From Stigmatella aurantiaca DW4/3-1 (GTDB lineage Bacteria > Myxococcota > Myxococcia > Myxococcales > Myxococcaceae), in NCBI RefSeq assembly GCF_000165485.1, contig NC_014623.1, forward strand, positions 3,739,501-3,803,500: a stretch of 64,000 bases of DNA, written 5' to 3'. The translations under genes and the position numbers were made by a program. Positions 42,717-53,119 of this stretch are shown one piece after another (the stretch's first letter is position 1; every line of letters starts with the position of its first letter). The notes under the pieces were generated by a model. The model was not told where the DNA came from and searched no databases. It worked only from the letters and a program-made list of their open reading frames with translations.

Positions 42717-43808
42717 ATGGAGCACGTGCGAGCGGTGTTACTGGCCGGCGGGCGAGGCGTTCGCATGGGCCGTCTCGGGCAGGGGCGGCTCAAGCCGCTG
42801 GTCCCGTTCGGAGGCCAGTGCCACCTGATCGACTTCAGCCTCTTGAATTGCCGTGCCTCGGGCATCGAGGAGGTGCTGCTGCTGTCTCAGCACAACGAGG
42901 CACAGCTGATTCATTACTTGCTGGCGCACTGGCACGGCCAAGGGTTGAAGATTCACTTTGGCCCGTATCAAGGCATCACCCCGGAGACCTGTGAACACGT
43001 GCTGGCCACGGTGCACCGGCCGGCCGAGGCCGGGACGGGCGATGCCTTGCGGCTCAATGCGCCCTATCTCTTTGGAAACGGCGTGCGGGATGTGCTCGTG
43101 CTCCATGCCGATCATGTCTATCGTTTCGACTACCGGCCGATGCTGGCGTTGCACCGCGAGCGCCGCGCGGTCTTGACCCTGGGGTATCAGCGCATCGCAC
43201 GCGAAGCCGTGTCTCTGTTTGGGATGGTGGAGCTTGGCGCGGAAGACAGACTCCTGCGCTTCGTCGAGAAGCCGGAGCAACCCACGGCCGATACAGTGTT
43301 CACCGCGGTGGCCATCTTCTCCGCGGAGCCGTTGCAACAGTATTTGGAAACACTGTCCCGGGGGCCCTGGCAGGCCGACATCAGCCGGGATGTCATCCCC
43401 GCCATGATTCAGGCCGGGGAGCGCATCTTCGGCTACCGGTTCGAGGCGTACTGGGAAGACATTGGAACCTCGGCGCGCTACCTGGAGGCCCACCGGCGTC
43501 TCGTGTCGGATCGGCCCACGCTGAGCCTCGCGCAGTTGCCGCACACGCTCCAGTCCACGTCCGCGCGCCACTGGGTGCGCCACGCCGGTGGGCTGCGCCA
43601 CACGCTCACCGGGGACGATGTGCGGTGTGAGGGCCGGGCCGAGCGCTCGGTGCTGTTTCCAGGCGTGGTCATCGGTCCGCGCGCGGCCGTGCGCGACAGC
43701 GTCGTGTTGCCCGGGGCGCACATCCTCGGGGACAGCCAGGTCGAGGGCAGCATCGTGCTGGACGGGGAGCACCTGCGCGACGCTCACCTCCGGGACAGAA
43801 CGGAATGA
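42717..43808 (+). CDS. GlgC/ValB-like nucleotidyltransferase
   Basis: A 363-residue sugar nucleotidyltransferase related to glucose-1-phosphate adenylyltransferase. The N-terminal LLAGGRGVRMGRLGQGRLKP (8-27) is the nucleotide-binding loop; LHADHVYRFDY, RFVEKPEQP and AYWEDIGT follow; the C-terminal third is a left-handed beta-helix (hexapeptide) end. ValB of validamycin belongs to this family and makes GDP-valienol from valienol 1-phosphate. ATG 42717 has GAGAGGAG upstream; earlier in-frame starts lack this. Divergent from the operon, it would supply the activated donor for the VldE-like enzyme. Confidence 0.83.
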   Translation: MEHVRAVLLAGGRGVRMGRLGQGRLKPLVPFGGQCHLIDFSLLNCRASGIEEVLLLSQHNEAQLIHYLLAHWHGQGLKIHFGPYQGITPETCEHVLATVHRPAEAGTGDALRLNAPYLFGNGVRDVLVLHADHVYRFDYRPMLALHRERRAVLTLGYQRIAREAVSLFGMVELGAEDRLLRFVEKPEQPTADTVFTAVAIFSAEPLQQYLETLSRGPWQADISRDVIPAMIQAGERIFGYRFEAYWEDIGTSARYLEAHRRLVSDRPTLSLAQLPHTLQSTSARHWVRHAGGLRHTLTGDDVRCEGRAERSVLFPGVVIGPRAAVRDSVVLPGAHILGDSQVEGSIVLDGEHLRDAHLRDRTE

Positions 43809-43850
43809 AGCACAGCGGCCTTGGGCCCCAGCGAGGAGAAAGAGAGATTC

Positions 43851-44661
43851 ATGGCAAGTGACATGGTTCATGCCGCGGACGGCGGGCGGCGGGCCTCCGT
43901 GCTCTCCCGGAGCGGTTGGGCATGGGAGTTCCTTCGCCGCAATCCCGTCTATCAGTCCGAGTGGAAGGCCCTGGCGGCCCAGGGCCGGCTTCCCGTGCAT
44001 TTCCACGCGGGCGACCTGGAGGTGCGGCGGGTCGCCGAGAGCCACGAGGAGGTAGCCCGTTGGGGACTCCTGGCGTTTCGTGGATCCATCGCTCGATGCC
44101 TGGTCGACCTCGGTCTTCTGGGCCAGCGGTGCCTTGCCCCGGCTGAATGCCCGCATCCAGACCGGCCCCGCCAGCGCGCGGGGGTTCCGGCTGGATCGCC
44201 TGCGGTGCCAGAAGAGTCTGCTGCTCGGCCCCGAAGGCGGAACGTTGATGCTCACGGGCAATGGGGAGACGGTCACCCTGGGCTGCGAGGGGGAGGTGGA
44301 GGCCCTGCTCTCGCCCGGCGCGGCCTTCGTGCTCTGGGTGCCCGGACCGCAGGATCTCGATGGGGCCATCGCCGCGCTGGATGACTTCCGGACGCTGCTC
44401 GGGCCCGGCATGCAGGAGCCGCTTCCCCGCTCCAAACAGCTTCAGAGCTATCTCATCGCGCTGGATGCGGAGCGGGCGGGGGCCTCGTACCGGGACATCG
44501 CCATCTTGCTGTACGGCGAGGAGGCGGCGGCGAAGCACTGGAGGAATCCCGCCCGGCACATGAAGGATGCCGTCCGCTACGCCGTGCGGCGCGGGTGGGC
44601 CCTCATGGAAGGGGGGTACCGCCGCTTGCTGCTGAAACCGCAGTGGGCGGGGCCGGCATAG
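43851..44661 (+). CDS. DUF6499/DUF2285 regulator split by +1 frameshift
   Basis: Frame 1 from ATG 43851 encodes a DUF6499-type start (SGWAWEFLRRNPVYQSEWKA) and reaches ARWGLLAF. The homologous continuation VDPSLDAWSTSVFWAS is in the +1 frame from 44077/44080 to the stop at 44661. That second part is a DUF2285 domain ending in AILLYGEEAAAKHW and RRLLLKP. Skipping one T of TTT at 44076-44078 joins them into a 269-residue protein. DUF2285 proteins are transcription regulators, and FseA of the Mesorhizobium symbiosis island is made by programmed +1 frameshifting between such parts. A mutation or assembly error is the alternative. It lies 42 bases after the nucleotidyltransferase gene, same strand. 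Confidence 0.72.
44073..44082 (+). other. Putative +1 frameshift site (GCG TTT C GTG)
   Basis: At the junction of the two frames the zero-frame codons are GCG TTT CGT. A tRNA-Phe (anticodon GAA) on TTT can re-pair one base on with TTC, putting the ribosome in the frame TTC GTG GAT. GTG 44080 could also serve as a separate start for the DUF2285 part. Confidence 0.4.
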
Positions 44662-44764
44662 GTTCACCACTGGACGTTTGGGGCCCAGCTGTCGCGCCGC
44701 CAGTTGGCGCGACCGGGGGGCGTCTCCATCTCACGGGGAGGTTTCAGGGCGAGGAGGGGGCTGG

Positions 44765-45583
44765 ATGCGGCGCATCGCGTGGGTGGTGCTGTGGGGGGTC
44801 ATGCTCGGGACGATGGGCGGGTGTTCGCTCCGCAAGGTGTCCCGGAGCGCTGCCTCGGGTGCCATCGAGTCGCTCGGTGAGCCCGGCGAGGAAGAGGTGT
44901 TCCGGCGCAAGGTGGCGCGCGTGGCGGACCGGTTCCTGGACAATGCCCTCAAGGATCCTCCCGATGCCCGGGAGATCGGCCGGGACACGGCCAGCGGCAT
45001 GCTGGAGGGCGTCGAGGGCTACCTCTCCGAGGAGGGGCGGGGCGCGCGGCTCGGTGAGGCCGGGGCTGGGTTCGCCCAGGAGCTGGTCCCCGTGCTGGCC
45101 GCGGAGATGCGGAACATGGCCCCCACCAGCCGGTTGATCCTCGAGCAGAGCGGGCAGGGGCTCGTGGATGGGCTCTCCTCGCGCCGGGAGGAGATCGCCG
45201 CCCTCATGGCCGAGATCGCCGATCAGGTGGGCCGCTCCATGGCCAGCGCCATGGCCCAGCAGCTTCGCCACGAGATGCAGCAGCAGGCCGCCGCGCCGCC
45301 CAACGAGGCCCTCTCCCAGGCCGTGGAGGGCGTCGCCTACCGGGCCGCCGCGGCGGGCATGCGCGGGGCCATGAACGAGCTGGGGCAGACCGTCCCCGAG
45401 TGCAAGGACGGCCCGTGCGCTCCCCAGGTCGTCTCCCAGCTCAGCCGCTCGGCATTGGGCGGCGCCGTGGCGGCCCTGATGCCCGTCGTGCTCGTGGGGT
45501 TCATCGCGTTCGTGGTGGGAGTGGGGGTGGCGGCGTTGGCCGCGCGGGCCCTCGTCCGCCGCCAGACCGCGCGCCGCGTCTGA
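44765..45583 (+). CDS. Lipoprotein with C-terminal membrane helix
   Basis: A 272-residue protein starting at ATG 44765 (GAGGAGGGGG upstream). Lipobox GTMGGCSL puts the lipid on Cys20. The body is almost all amphipathic helix without Cys until VPECKDGPCAP near 218-228, and a strong transmembrane helix spans about 240-264 (VALMPVVLVGFIAFVVGVGVAAL region). It may be tethered at both ends. No family recognised. Confidence 0.68.
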   Translation: MRRIAWVVLWGVMLGTMGGCSLRKVSRSAASGAIESLGEPGEEEVFRRKVARVADRFLDNALKDPPDAREIGRDTASGMLEGVEGYLSEEGRGARLGEAGAGFAQELVPVLAAEMRNMAPTSRLILEQSGQGLVDGLSSRREEIAALMAEIADQVGRSMASAMAQQLRHEMQQQAAAPPNEALSQAVEGVAYRAAAAGMRGAMNELGQTVPECKDGPCAPQVVSQLSRSALGGAVAALMPVVLVGFIAFVVGVGVAALAARALVRRQTARRV

Positions 45584-45593
45584 CGGCAGCGCC

Positions 45594-45890
45594 TCAGTGC
45601 GGCCCCGTGTCCTCCACGGGGAGCGTCAAGGTCCGCCGCACCAGATCCCGGCAGGCTGGGCAGATGACGCCCGAGCGTTCCCAGTGCACCTGCTCCTCCC
45701 ACTCGCTCGGATCCTCGGGGCCCTGCTCGAGCTGCTGGAGCAGGGAGTCGAGGGCTCCTGTGTCTCCAGGGGTTGGCTCGTCGAGCACATCCTGCTCGCC
45801 CTGGAGGACCAGGGTGAAGCGGTAATACAGCTCGCGCGAGGAAATGGAGCGCCCGCAGGTGGCGCACATCTTCGGCGAAAGTTCTGTCAC
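45594..45890 (-). CDS. Small zinc-ribbon protein
   Basis: A protein of about 98 residues with CATC near the N terminus and CPAC near the C terminus, the two halves of a zinc ribbon, with an acidic Glu/Asp/Gln-rich insert between (GALDSLLQQLEQGPED). GTG 45890 or ATG 45869 are the likely starts; a TTG at 45908 is also in frame. Function unknown. Convergent with the lipoprotein gene, 10 bases apart. Confidence 0.6.
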   Translation of the reverse strand: MTELSPKMCATCGRSISSRELYYRFTLVLQGEQDVLDEPTPGDTGALDSLLQQLEQGPEDPSEWEEQVHWERSGVICPACRDLVRRTLTLPVEDTGPH

Positions 45891-45954
45891 GGACAGGCAG
45901 TGTATCAACTACCCCCTGTTGGCGGGCGGGGCGCAGCATGCTGTCCGGAGGGGT

Positions 45955-46143
45955 CTCCCTTTTGTATGGATTTCATAGATTTTATCGATTTATGAGAGAT
46001 GAAAGACATCCCTGAAACAGCCGAAATTGCCGTCTTGACGCACGGCGCGCACTCTTCAACGCATCTCTGCTGCTGACACTGAAAATAGAGCGCCAGGGCA
46101 GAGGCTCTGAGTTGAACGGCCGAAGTTTTCAGGGGGTTGAATC
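45955..46143 (+). promoter_or_regulatory. AT-rich promoter region of the secreted Ig-like gene
   Basis: 45958-46010 is much richer in A/T than its surroundings and contains TTTCATAGATTTTATCG followed by ATTTATGAGAGATGAAA, an imperfect inverted repeat (TTTCAT...ATGAAA; CATA...TATG). It precedes the gene at 46144 by about 150 bases, leaving a long leader. Promoter and operator roles are inferred. Confidence 0.35.
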
Positions 46144-47478
46144 ATGAAACATACTGTATGGGGTGTCCTGGTGGGCGCTGGAGCTGTCCTGGTGGGAATG
46201 CCTGCGGACGCTCAGACCCGTTCTCCCTGGCAGATGCACCATGGGCTGGAGGCCTCCGTGGCCAACCCTCACGGGTTGCTGGAGTTCTCGTGCACGCCCA
46301 CGGAGCACGGCGATCGCTGTGAATACGACGTGGCGACCATTCCTCCGAGTGAGGAGGCGGGGTGGGCCCCCGCGCCGAACCCAGACACGATTGGCTTCTC
46401 CATCCCCTCGCGCGTCTGTCAGGCGCCGGTGGCGTGCTTGGCGTATGGGGATTTCACCTATTTCCAGACGTTCGTGGACGTGCCCGCGAACGTGGTGGTG
46501 ACCACGTTCACCATCGCCTTCGATGGCATGGATGATGGCTCGCGGGTGACGCTCTTCAACTCCGCGTACCCCGACGGGCTCGTCATCCCGGGCAGCTACG
46601 TCTACCTGCGCGGCTCGGGCACGGCGAACCTGGGCGCCTATGTCAAACCGGGCGAGCGCCAACGGGTGGTCGTCACGCAGGTGGATGACTGCTGCTCGGA
46701 CAACAGGCTGCAGACGGCGGAGGTGGTGCTCAACGGCGAAGTCGTCGAGCTGCCCGAGGGGTGCCATGGCCCCAGCGATTGCGATGATGGCAACACCTGC
46801 ACCACGGACGTGTGCAGGCCCGATGGGACGTGTGAGCACCCGCTGTTGGTCTGCGCCGGGGGCCAGTCCTGCGGCCAGCCGCCCGGAGGGGGAGAGGGCG
46901 GGGATGGCGACGAGGAGGACGGAGGGGTCATCATCGGCATCCAGGAGCAGAACGCCTGCCCCGAGGGCGCCACGGACCTCACGATGTCGGTCCGCGGCAC
47001 CCAGGACATGGTGCTGGAGTGTGGCCAGGACCATTGGGCGGATCCCGGTGCCCAGGCGTGGGACGTGTCCTGCAATGCCCTGGAGGTGCACGTGTTCAAC
47101 TCGGGCCCTGACGGGTATGGCCCGGGCCCGAACCCCTGCGCCGAGGGCACCTACTCGGTGCAGTACGTCGCCTGGGATGCGAAGGGCCGCACGACGAGCA
47201 CCGTGCGCTCGGTGCGGGTGGAGGACACCACGCCGCCCGCGTTCCGGCTCAAGGGGCCGGGGCACATGACGCACACCTGCGGCTCCCAGTGGGTGGATCC
47301 GGGTTGGGAGGCGATCGATGCCTGCTACGGCAACATCACCCCCGAGGTGCACTGGACCGGCTTCCCGAACGGCTGGGTCGAGGGCTCCTACACGGTGGTG
47401 TACACGCTGACCGACAGCGGCGGGAACAAGGCCCCGACGCTGACGCGCACCGTGGACGTGGTGGACTGCCCCTGGTAG
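46144..47478 (+). CDS. Secreted protein with DUF5011 Ig-like domains
   Basis: A 444-residue protein with a signal peptide (residues 1-23, ADA). Residues ~60-200 form a beta-sandwich-like region; ~205-250 are a Cys-rich segment (DCDDGNTCTTDVCRPDGTCE) common in myxobacterial exoproteins; a Gly/Glu/Asp linker follows. Two DUF5011/HYR-type Ig-like domains end the protein (LECGQDHWADPGAQAWD and HTCGSQWVDPGWEAIDACYG, then VVYTLTDSGGN). It is likely a surface or matrix protein. It starts after a long AT-rich leader. Confidence 0.75.
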   Translation: MKHTVWGVLVGAGAVLVGMPADAQTRSPWQMHHGLEASVANPHGLLEFSCTPTEHGDRCEYDVATIPPSEEAGWAPAPNPDTIGFSIPSRVCQAPVACLAYGDFTYFQTFVDVPANVVVTTFTIAFDGMDDGSRVTLFNSAYPDGLVIPGSYVYLRGSGTANLGAYVKPGERQRVVVTQVDDCCSDNRLQTAEVVLNGEVVELPEGCHGPSDCDDGNTCTTDVCRPDGTCEHPLLVCAGGQSCGQPPGGGEGGDGDEEDGGVIIGIQEQNACPEGATDLTMSVRGTQDMVLECGQDHWADPGAQAWDVSCNALEVHVFNSGPDGYGPGPNPCAEGTYSVQYVAWDAKGRTTSTVRSVRVEDTTPPAFRLKGPGHMTHTCGSQWVDPGWEAIDACYGNITPEVHWTGFPNGWVEGSYTVVYTLTDSGGNKAPTLTRTVDVVDCPW

Positions 47479-47496
47479 GTGCTGGGGCCGCTGCGC

Positions 47497-49068
<1,572 letters not shown>

Positions 49069-49330
49069 GGAATTCCGGAGGCTGTCCGCACGGCACGGCC
49101 TGAGGGCCGGGGACGCGCGGTTCGACATACATGTGGGACAGGATGCCTGACGCGGGGCCGTCGAGGGGGCCCCCGCTCCTGTGCGAAGGCGCTCGCCGGC
49201 CAAAACCGCCGGTCCTGGAACCCTCCAGCGGCCCGAAGGCCAGCCCGAGGGCGGTGCCCACATTAACAGATGACCCGCGAGAGGCTCCGAGAATTTCGTC
49301 CCCTGTCGGGCAGGGGACGCATGGCGGGGC

Positions 49331-51817
49331 TCACTCCACCGACACGGCAAAGGGAAGGGCTGCCTTCAGCCCTGGCTCCAGCAGCGAACCCGTGAGGCCC
49401 GTGTCCCGCAAGAGCCCTTGCAGGCCTGGGGGAAGGGGAGAGGAGGGCTCGGGCAGCAACCGGGCGAGCACCCCGGGCTCACCGCCCAGCGAGGAGAGGA
49501 ACCCTCGCGCTTCGCCGTACACCACCACCTCCACGTCCTCCGAGGCAGAAGCGCCGCCCCGGCTCCGGGCCGCCGCCACCGCCTCCGCGAGGCCCCCCAG
49601 CCGGTCCACCAGCCCCCGGGCGTGGGCGTCCTTGCCGGACCACACCCGTCCCCGGGCCAGGGTGTCCACCTGGGCCTTCTCCAGCTTCCGGGCCTCGGCC
49701 GCGTAGGTGATGAAGGTGTCATAAGTGGCATCCACCCAGGCCTGCACGGCCCGCTGCTCCTCGGGGGTCCACGGCCGCCACAGGCCCAGCAGGTCGGCCA
49801 GGGGGGCGCGGGGCAGGGTCTGTTGGGTGATCCCCAGCTTGTCCTCCAGCAGGCCCTTGAGCGCGGGCTTCAGGTAGAAGACGCCGATGCTGCCGGTGAG
49901 CGTGGTGGGGTTGGCGAAGATTTCATCCGCGGCCATGGCCGCGTAGTAGCCGCCCGAGGCGGCCACATCCCCCATGGAGGCGATGACGGGCTTCACCTTC
50001 TTGGCCTCCAGCACCGCGCGGTACATCAGGTCCGAGGCGAGCACGTCCCCTCCGCCCGAGTCCACCCGGAGGACGATGGCCACCACGGCGGGGTCCATCT
50101 GGGCCCGGTACAGGGCGAGCGCCACCGTCTCCGCCCCGGCGATGCGGGTGGCCCCCAGCGGATCCTCACGGCTCTTGCCCCCGGCGATGGTGCCCAGCAC
50201 GGGCACGATGGCGATGCGGCGGCGGCGGCCCCAGCGCGTCTCCTGCTCATCCCGTGGGGAGTAGTTCTCCGCGTAGGAGGCCCCCGGAATCAGTTGCTCC
50301 AGCCGCTGCTCCAGCTCCTTTTGGCCCTGGAGGATGCCGTCGATGAGCCCCAAGGACTGGGCGACCGGGGGAGGAATGAGACCCACCTTCCAGGCCTCCC
50401 GCAGCCGCTCCACCGGCAGCTTGCGCTCGCTCACCACCGCCTGCTCGTACCAGTCCACCTGCGTGTCCAGCCAGGCGTTGAGCGTCTCGCGCTCCGCCTC
50501 GCTCATGTCCCTGCGGGTGAGCTGCTCGGGCGCCGTCTTGTATTCGCCCACCCGCGCCACGTCCCAGGACACGCCCAGCTTCTCCATCGTGCCCCCCACG
50601 CTGGTGACGCCCGCCGACAGGCCGTTGATGAGGAACGAGGAGGCGGGCAGCGCGTAGAGCCGGTCCGCGGCAGAGGCGACAAAGTAGCCCTTGTCGTCGC
50701 AGGAGAGCACCAGCGCCAGCACCTTCTTGCCCGCGGCGCGCAGCCGCAGCACGGCCTGGCGCAGCTCCTCCGCCCGGCCCCAGTCCACCCCGCCCAGCCC
50801 CTCCACCTTCAACACCACGCCTCGCAGCCGCTCGTCCTGGGTGGCCAACTCCAGGAAGCGCATCAGCCGCAGGTAAGGGTCCGGCCCGGAGATGCCGAGC
50901 AGCGCCAGCGAGGGGCTCACCCCTCCGGCGAGCCGGTCGTTGAGGTCCACCAGCGCCACCACCCCCGAGGGACGGCGCAGGCTCCGGTAGGGCGCCAGGG
51001 ACATGCGCAGCGCCAGCGAGTGGTCCAGCCCGTCCTCCGTTCCGCCGCCCGCATAGGTCAGGCCGAGGAACGCGGTGTCCAGCGTGGCCGCAACCTGGAC
51101 GGCCAGCGCCTCGCCCCGCTGCAAGCCATGCGAGGCGCCCGCGCTCAGCCGCAGGCCCGGCACCACCTCCGTCTTCAGCGTGTAGCTCAAACGCCCCTCG
51201 TCCAGCCCCCCGCGGCGCAGCAGGTAGTCCACCCCCAGCGTGTAGCGCTCGCCGAAGGGGCGCAGGCCCACGCCCAGCTCGAAGGTGCGCTGCACACGGA
51301 AGGCGCCCTCCTCGGGCTCATTGAGATCCTTGGCGACGAGGCCGTAGGAGAAGCCCCGGCAGGGACGCCCCGACAGACCAATGTCCCAGCTCGACAGCCT
51401 GTCCACGCCCTCGCTGTCCGCGGAGGAGAAGGCGTGGTGCGTGGCCCCGAGCGCCAGCGTGTCCGTGCCCAGGGAGAAGCCGAACGAGGTGCGGCGGTAA
51501 TCGGGCGCGCTCGCGTGGCGAAGCCACTCCACCCCGAAGCCCACCCCGGCCACCCCGAACAAGGACGTGCCGGTGAAGAGGCCATTGCCCACCTGGTCCA
51601 GCACCTGGTGGCGCTCGTGCACGTAGAAGAGCTGGGGCGCATCCACGAAGCGCAGCCCCGCGGGGTTGATGGACAGGGCGGTGGCTTCATCCACCAGCGC
51701 CGTGGACTCCGGCGGGAGCGTCAACCCGCGCGAGCTGACGAGCGGGCGGATGATGGCGGGGGTCTGGGCAAGGGCGACGCCCGAAGCAAGGAGCAGCGGC
51801 AGGGCCAGGAGGCGCAT
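49331..51817 (-). CDS. sppA: Signal peptide peptidase SppA with N-terminal barrel-like domain
   Basis: An 828-residue protein: signal peptide (1-17), a ~265-residue beta-rich domain resembling TraF/PorV-type outer-membrane barrels (NPAGLRFVD, repeated alternating strands), then a full-length SppA with its tandem domains. The catalytic dyad is Lys427 in VGEYKTAPEQ and Ser621 in DVAASGGYYAAMAA, with RVDSGGGDV before it. SppA enzymes degrade leftover signal peptides at the inner membrane; a cleavable signal plus barrel domain suggests a periplasmic or outer-membrane-associated version. Last of a minus-strand series before rho. Confidence 0.85.
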   Translation of the reverse strand: MRLLALPLLLASGVALAQTPAIIRPLVSSRGLTLPPESTALVDEATALSINPAGLRFVDAPQLFYVHERHQVLDQVGNGLFTGTSLFGVAGVGFGVEWLRHASAPDYRRTSFGFSLGTDTLALGATHHAFSSADSEGVDRLSSWDIGLSGRPCRGFSYGLVAKDLNEPEEGAFRVQRTFELGVGLRPFGERYTLGVDYLLRRGGLDEGRLSYTLKTEVVPGLRLSAGASHGLQRGEALAVQVAATLDTAFLGLTYAGGGTEDGLDHSLALRMSLAPYRSLRRPSGVVALVDLNDRLAGGVSPSLALLGISGPDPYLRLMRFLELATQDERLRGVVLKVEGLGGVDWGRAEELRQAVLRLRAAGKKVLALVLSCDDKGYFVASAADRLYALPASSFLINGLSAGVTSVGGTMEKLGVSWDVARVGEYKTAPEQLTRRDMSEAERETLNAWLDTQVDWYEQAVVSERKLPVERLREAWKVGLIPPPVAQSLGLIDGILQGQKELEQRLEQLIPGASYAENYSPRDEQETRWGRRRRIAIVPVLGTIAGGKSREDPLGATRIAGAETVALALYRAQMDPAVVAIVLRVDSGGGDVLASDLMYRAVLEAKKVKPVIASMGDVAASGGYYAAMAADEIFANPTTLTGSIGVFYLKPALKGLLEDKLGITQQTLPRAPLADLLGLWRPWTPEEQRAVQAWVDATYDTFITYAAEARKLEKAQVDTLARGRVWSGKDAHARGLVDRLGGLAEAVAAARSRGGASASEDVEVVVYGEARGFLSSLGGEPGVLARLLPEPSSPLPPGLQGLLRDTGLTGSLLEPGLKAALPFAVSVE

Positions 51818-51864
51818 ACGCGCCGGACTCTAGGCCGGGGATTGCCCAGAACAAGCGCCGAGCG

Positions 51865-53073
51865 CTACCAGTCCTCCGTACCGTTCACTCCATCGAGGGG
51901 ATCGCCCTTGCGGGGTTTCTTCTCGGACACACTGCGCTGGCCGCCCGGGTTCTCCCCGTTCCAGTCCTCCGTGCCCTGCCGGTTCTCCAGCGGGTCCGAG
52001 GCCTTTTGCTTGGGGCTGCCCCCGCTCAGGGCGGTGCTGACCAGCGCGTTCACCAACCGGCCAATCTCCGCCTTCTCCTGGCCGAACTCGTCGCCCTGGA
52101 GCACCACGCGCCGGCCCGCGAGCTTCTTGCCGCTCTGCAAGTCGAAGAAGCCCACCACCAGCTCCGTGCCCTGGGGGCCCAGGGCCTTGACCGTTCCGAG
52201 CACGCCCCGGTCCACGCCCAACGCCTTGCCCAGCGCGGAGGCCGCCGGACTGGGCGCCGTCTTGATGATCTCCCCGGCCACCGTGTCGAGCTGCGCGTCG
52301 TACTTCTTGTACGCGGTGGTGGGGCTGAGCTCGGCGGTCACCTCCACGTCGTCCGGTGACACTTCCATGATCTGGCCGTGCTGCCGGAAGCCAGGGCGCT
52401 CCAGGCGCAACAGGTGTTTGCCCACCTGCAGGGTGCTCACCGTCATCGGGGTGTAGCCCTGGAACTCCCCATCCACATAGACCCGCGCGCCCGAGGGCTG
52501 GGACTTCACCATGGCGCTGCCGCGCAGCATCGCGCTGCGGCTGGTGGCCACCTGGGCGCGCAGGGAGATGAACTCCTTGGAGTAGCGCTTGGGGCTCAGC
52601 TCGAACGTGGGGTTGAGCGCCATCAGGTCGATGAGGTGAAGCCGGGCTTCCTCCACATCCCCCCGCCGGTAGAGCACGGCGGCATACAGGGCCGTGGCCT
52701 CGCACAGCTCCTTGCAGGCGCCCATCACCCCCGCGCCCGCCTGCAACTCCTTGAGGGCGGCGCGCAGCTTGCGCTCCGCATCCTCATAGTCGTTGGCCTC
52801 ATAGGCCTTCACGCTCGCCGAGAGCCCCTGGGAGCCCCGCTGGAGCGAGGCCTTGGCCTCGTCATCCGGCGGCATGCCGAACAGCTCTTCGGGCTTGCGC
52901 ACGGTGAAGCCGGAGAACTGCTCCAGCCCCTCGTTCATATAGGTCTCGAGCTTCACGCCGCGCGCCTCGGCTCCCTGGTCCATGGGGATGAGCAGGGCGC
53001 TGACGCGCCGCGCGGAAGGGGGCGGGGAGGCCAGGGCAAGGGCGGGGAGCAACGTGAGCGCCAGGACGTTCAT
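51865..53073 (-). CDS. PEGA-domain periplasmic protein A
   Basis: A 402-residue protein with a signal peptide (1-15), an N-terminal helical region with TPR-like counting (AYEANDYEDAERKLRAALKE), and a PEGA domain (VKSQPSGARVYVDGEFQGYT, about 188-207). The C terminus has short repeats ending NGTEDW and QGTEDW. PEGA domains are beta modules in surface/periplasmic myxobacterial proteins. Forms a pair with the similar protein encoded upstream and likely has a related envelope role. Confidence 0.75.
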   Translation of the reverse strand: MNVLALTLLPALALASPPPSARRVSALLIPMDQGAEARGVKLETYMNEGLEQFSGFTVRKPEELFGMPPDDEAKASLQRGSQGLSASVKAYEANDYEDAERKLRAALKELQAGAGVMGACKELCEATALYAAVLYRRGDVEEARLHLIDLMALNPTFELSPKRYSKEFISLRAQVATSRSAMLRGSAMVKSQPSGARVYVDGEFQGYTPMTVSTLQVGKHLLRLERPGFRQHGQIMEVSPDDVEVTAELSPTTAYKKYDAQLDTVAGEIIKTAPSPAASALGKALGVDRGVLGTVKALGPQGTELVVGFFDLQSGKKLAGRRVVLQGDEFGQEKAEIGRLVNALVSTALSGGSPKQKASDPLENRQGTEDWNGENPGGQRSVSEKKPRKGDPLDGVNGTEDW

Positions 53074-53119
53074 GGGAAAACCTCGGTACCTGCCGACACT
53101 TGCGCGTGGCGAGCCATTC

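Noticed and set aside
49418-52456. A 1012-codon plus-strand open frame
   Set aside because: Antisense to sppA and a PEGA gene; His/Arg/Gln-rich nonsense composition.
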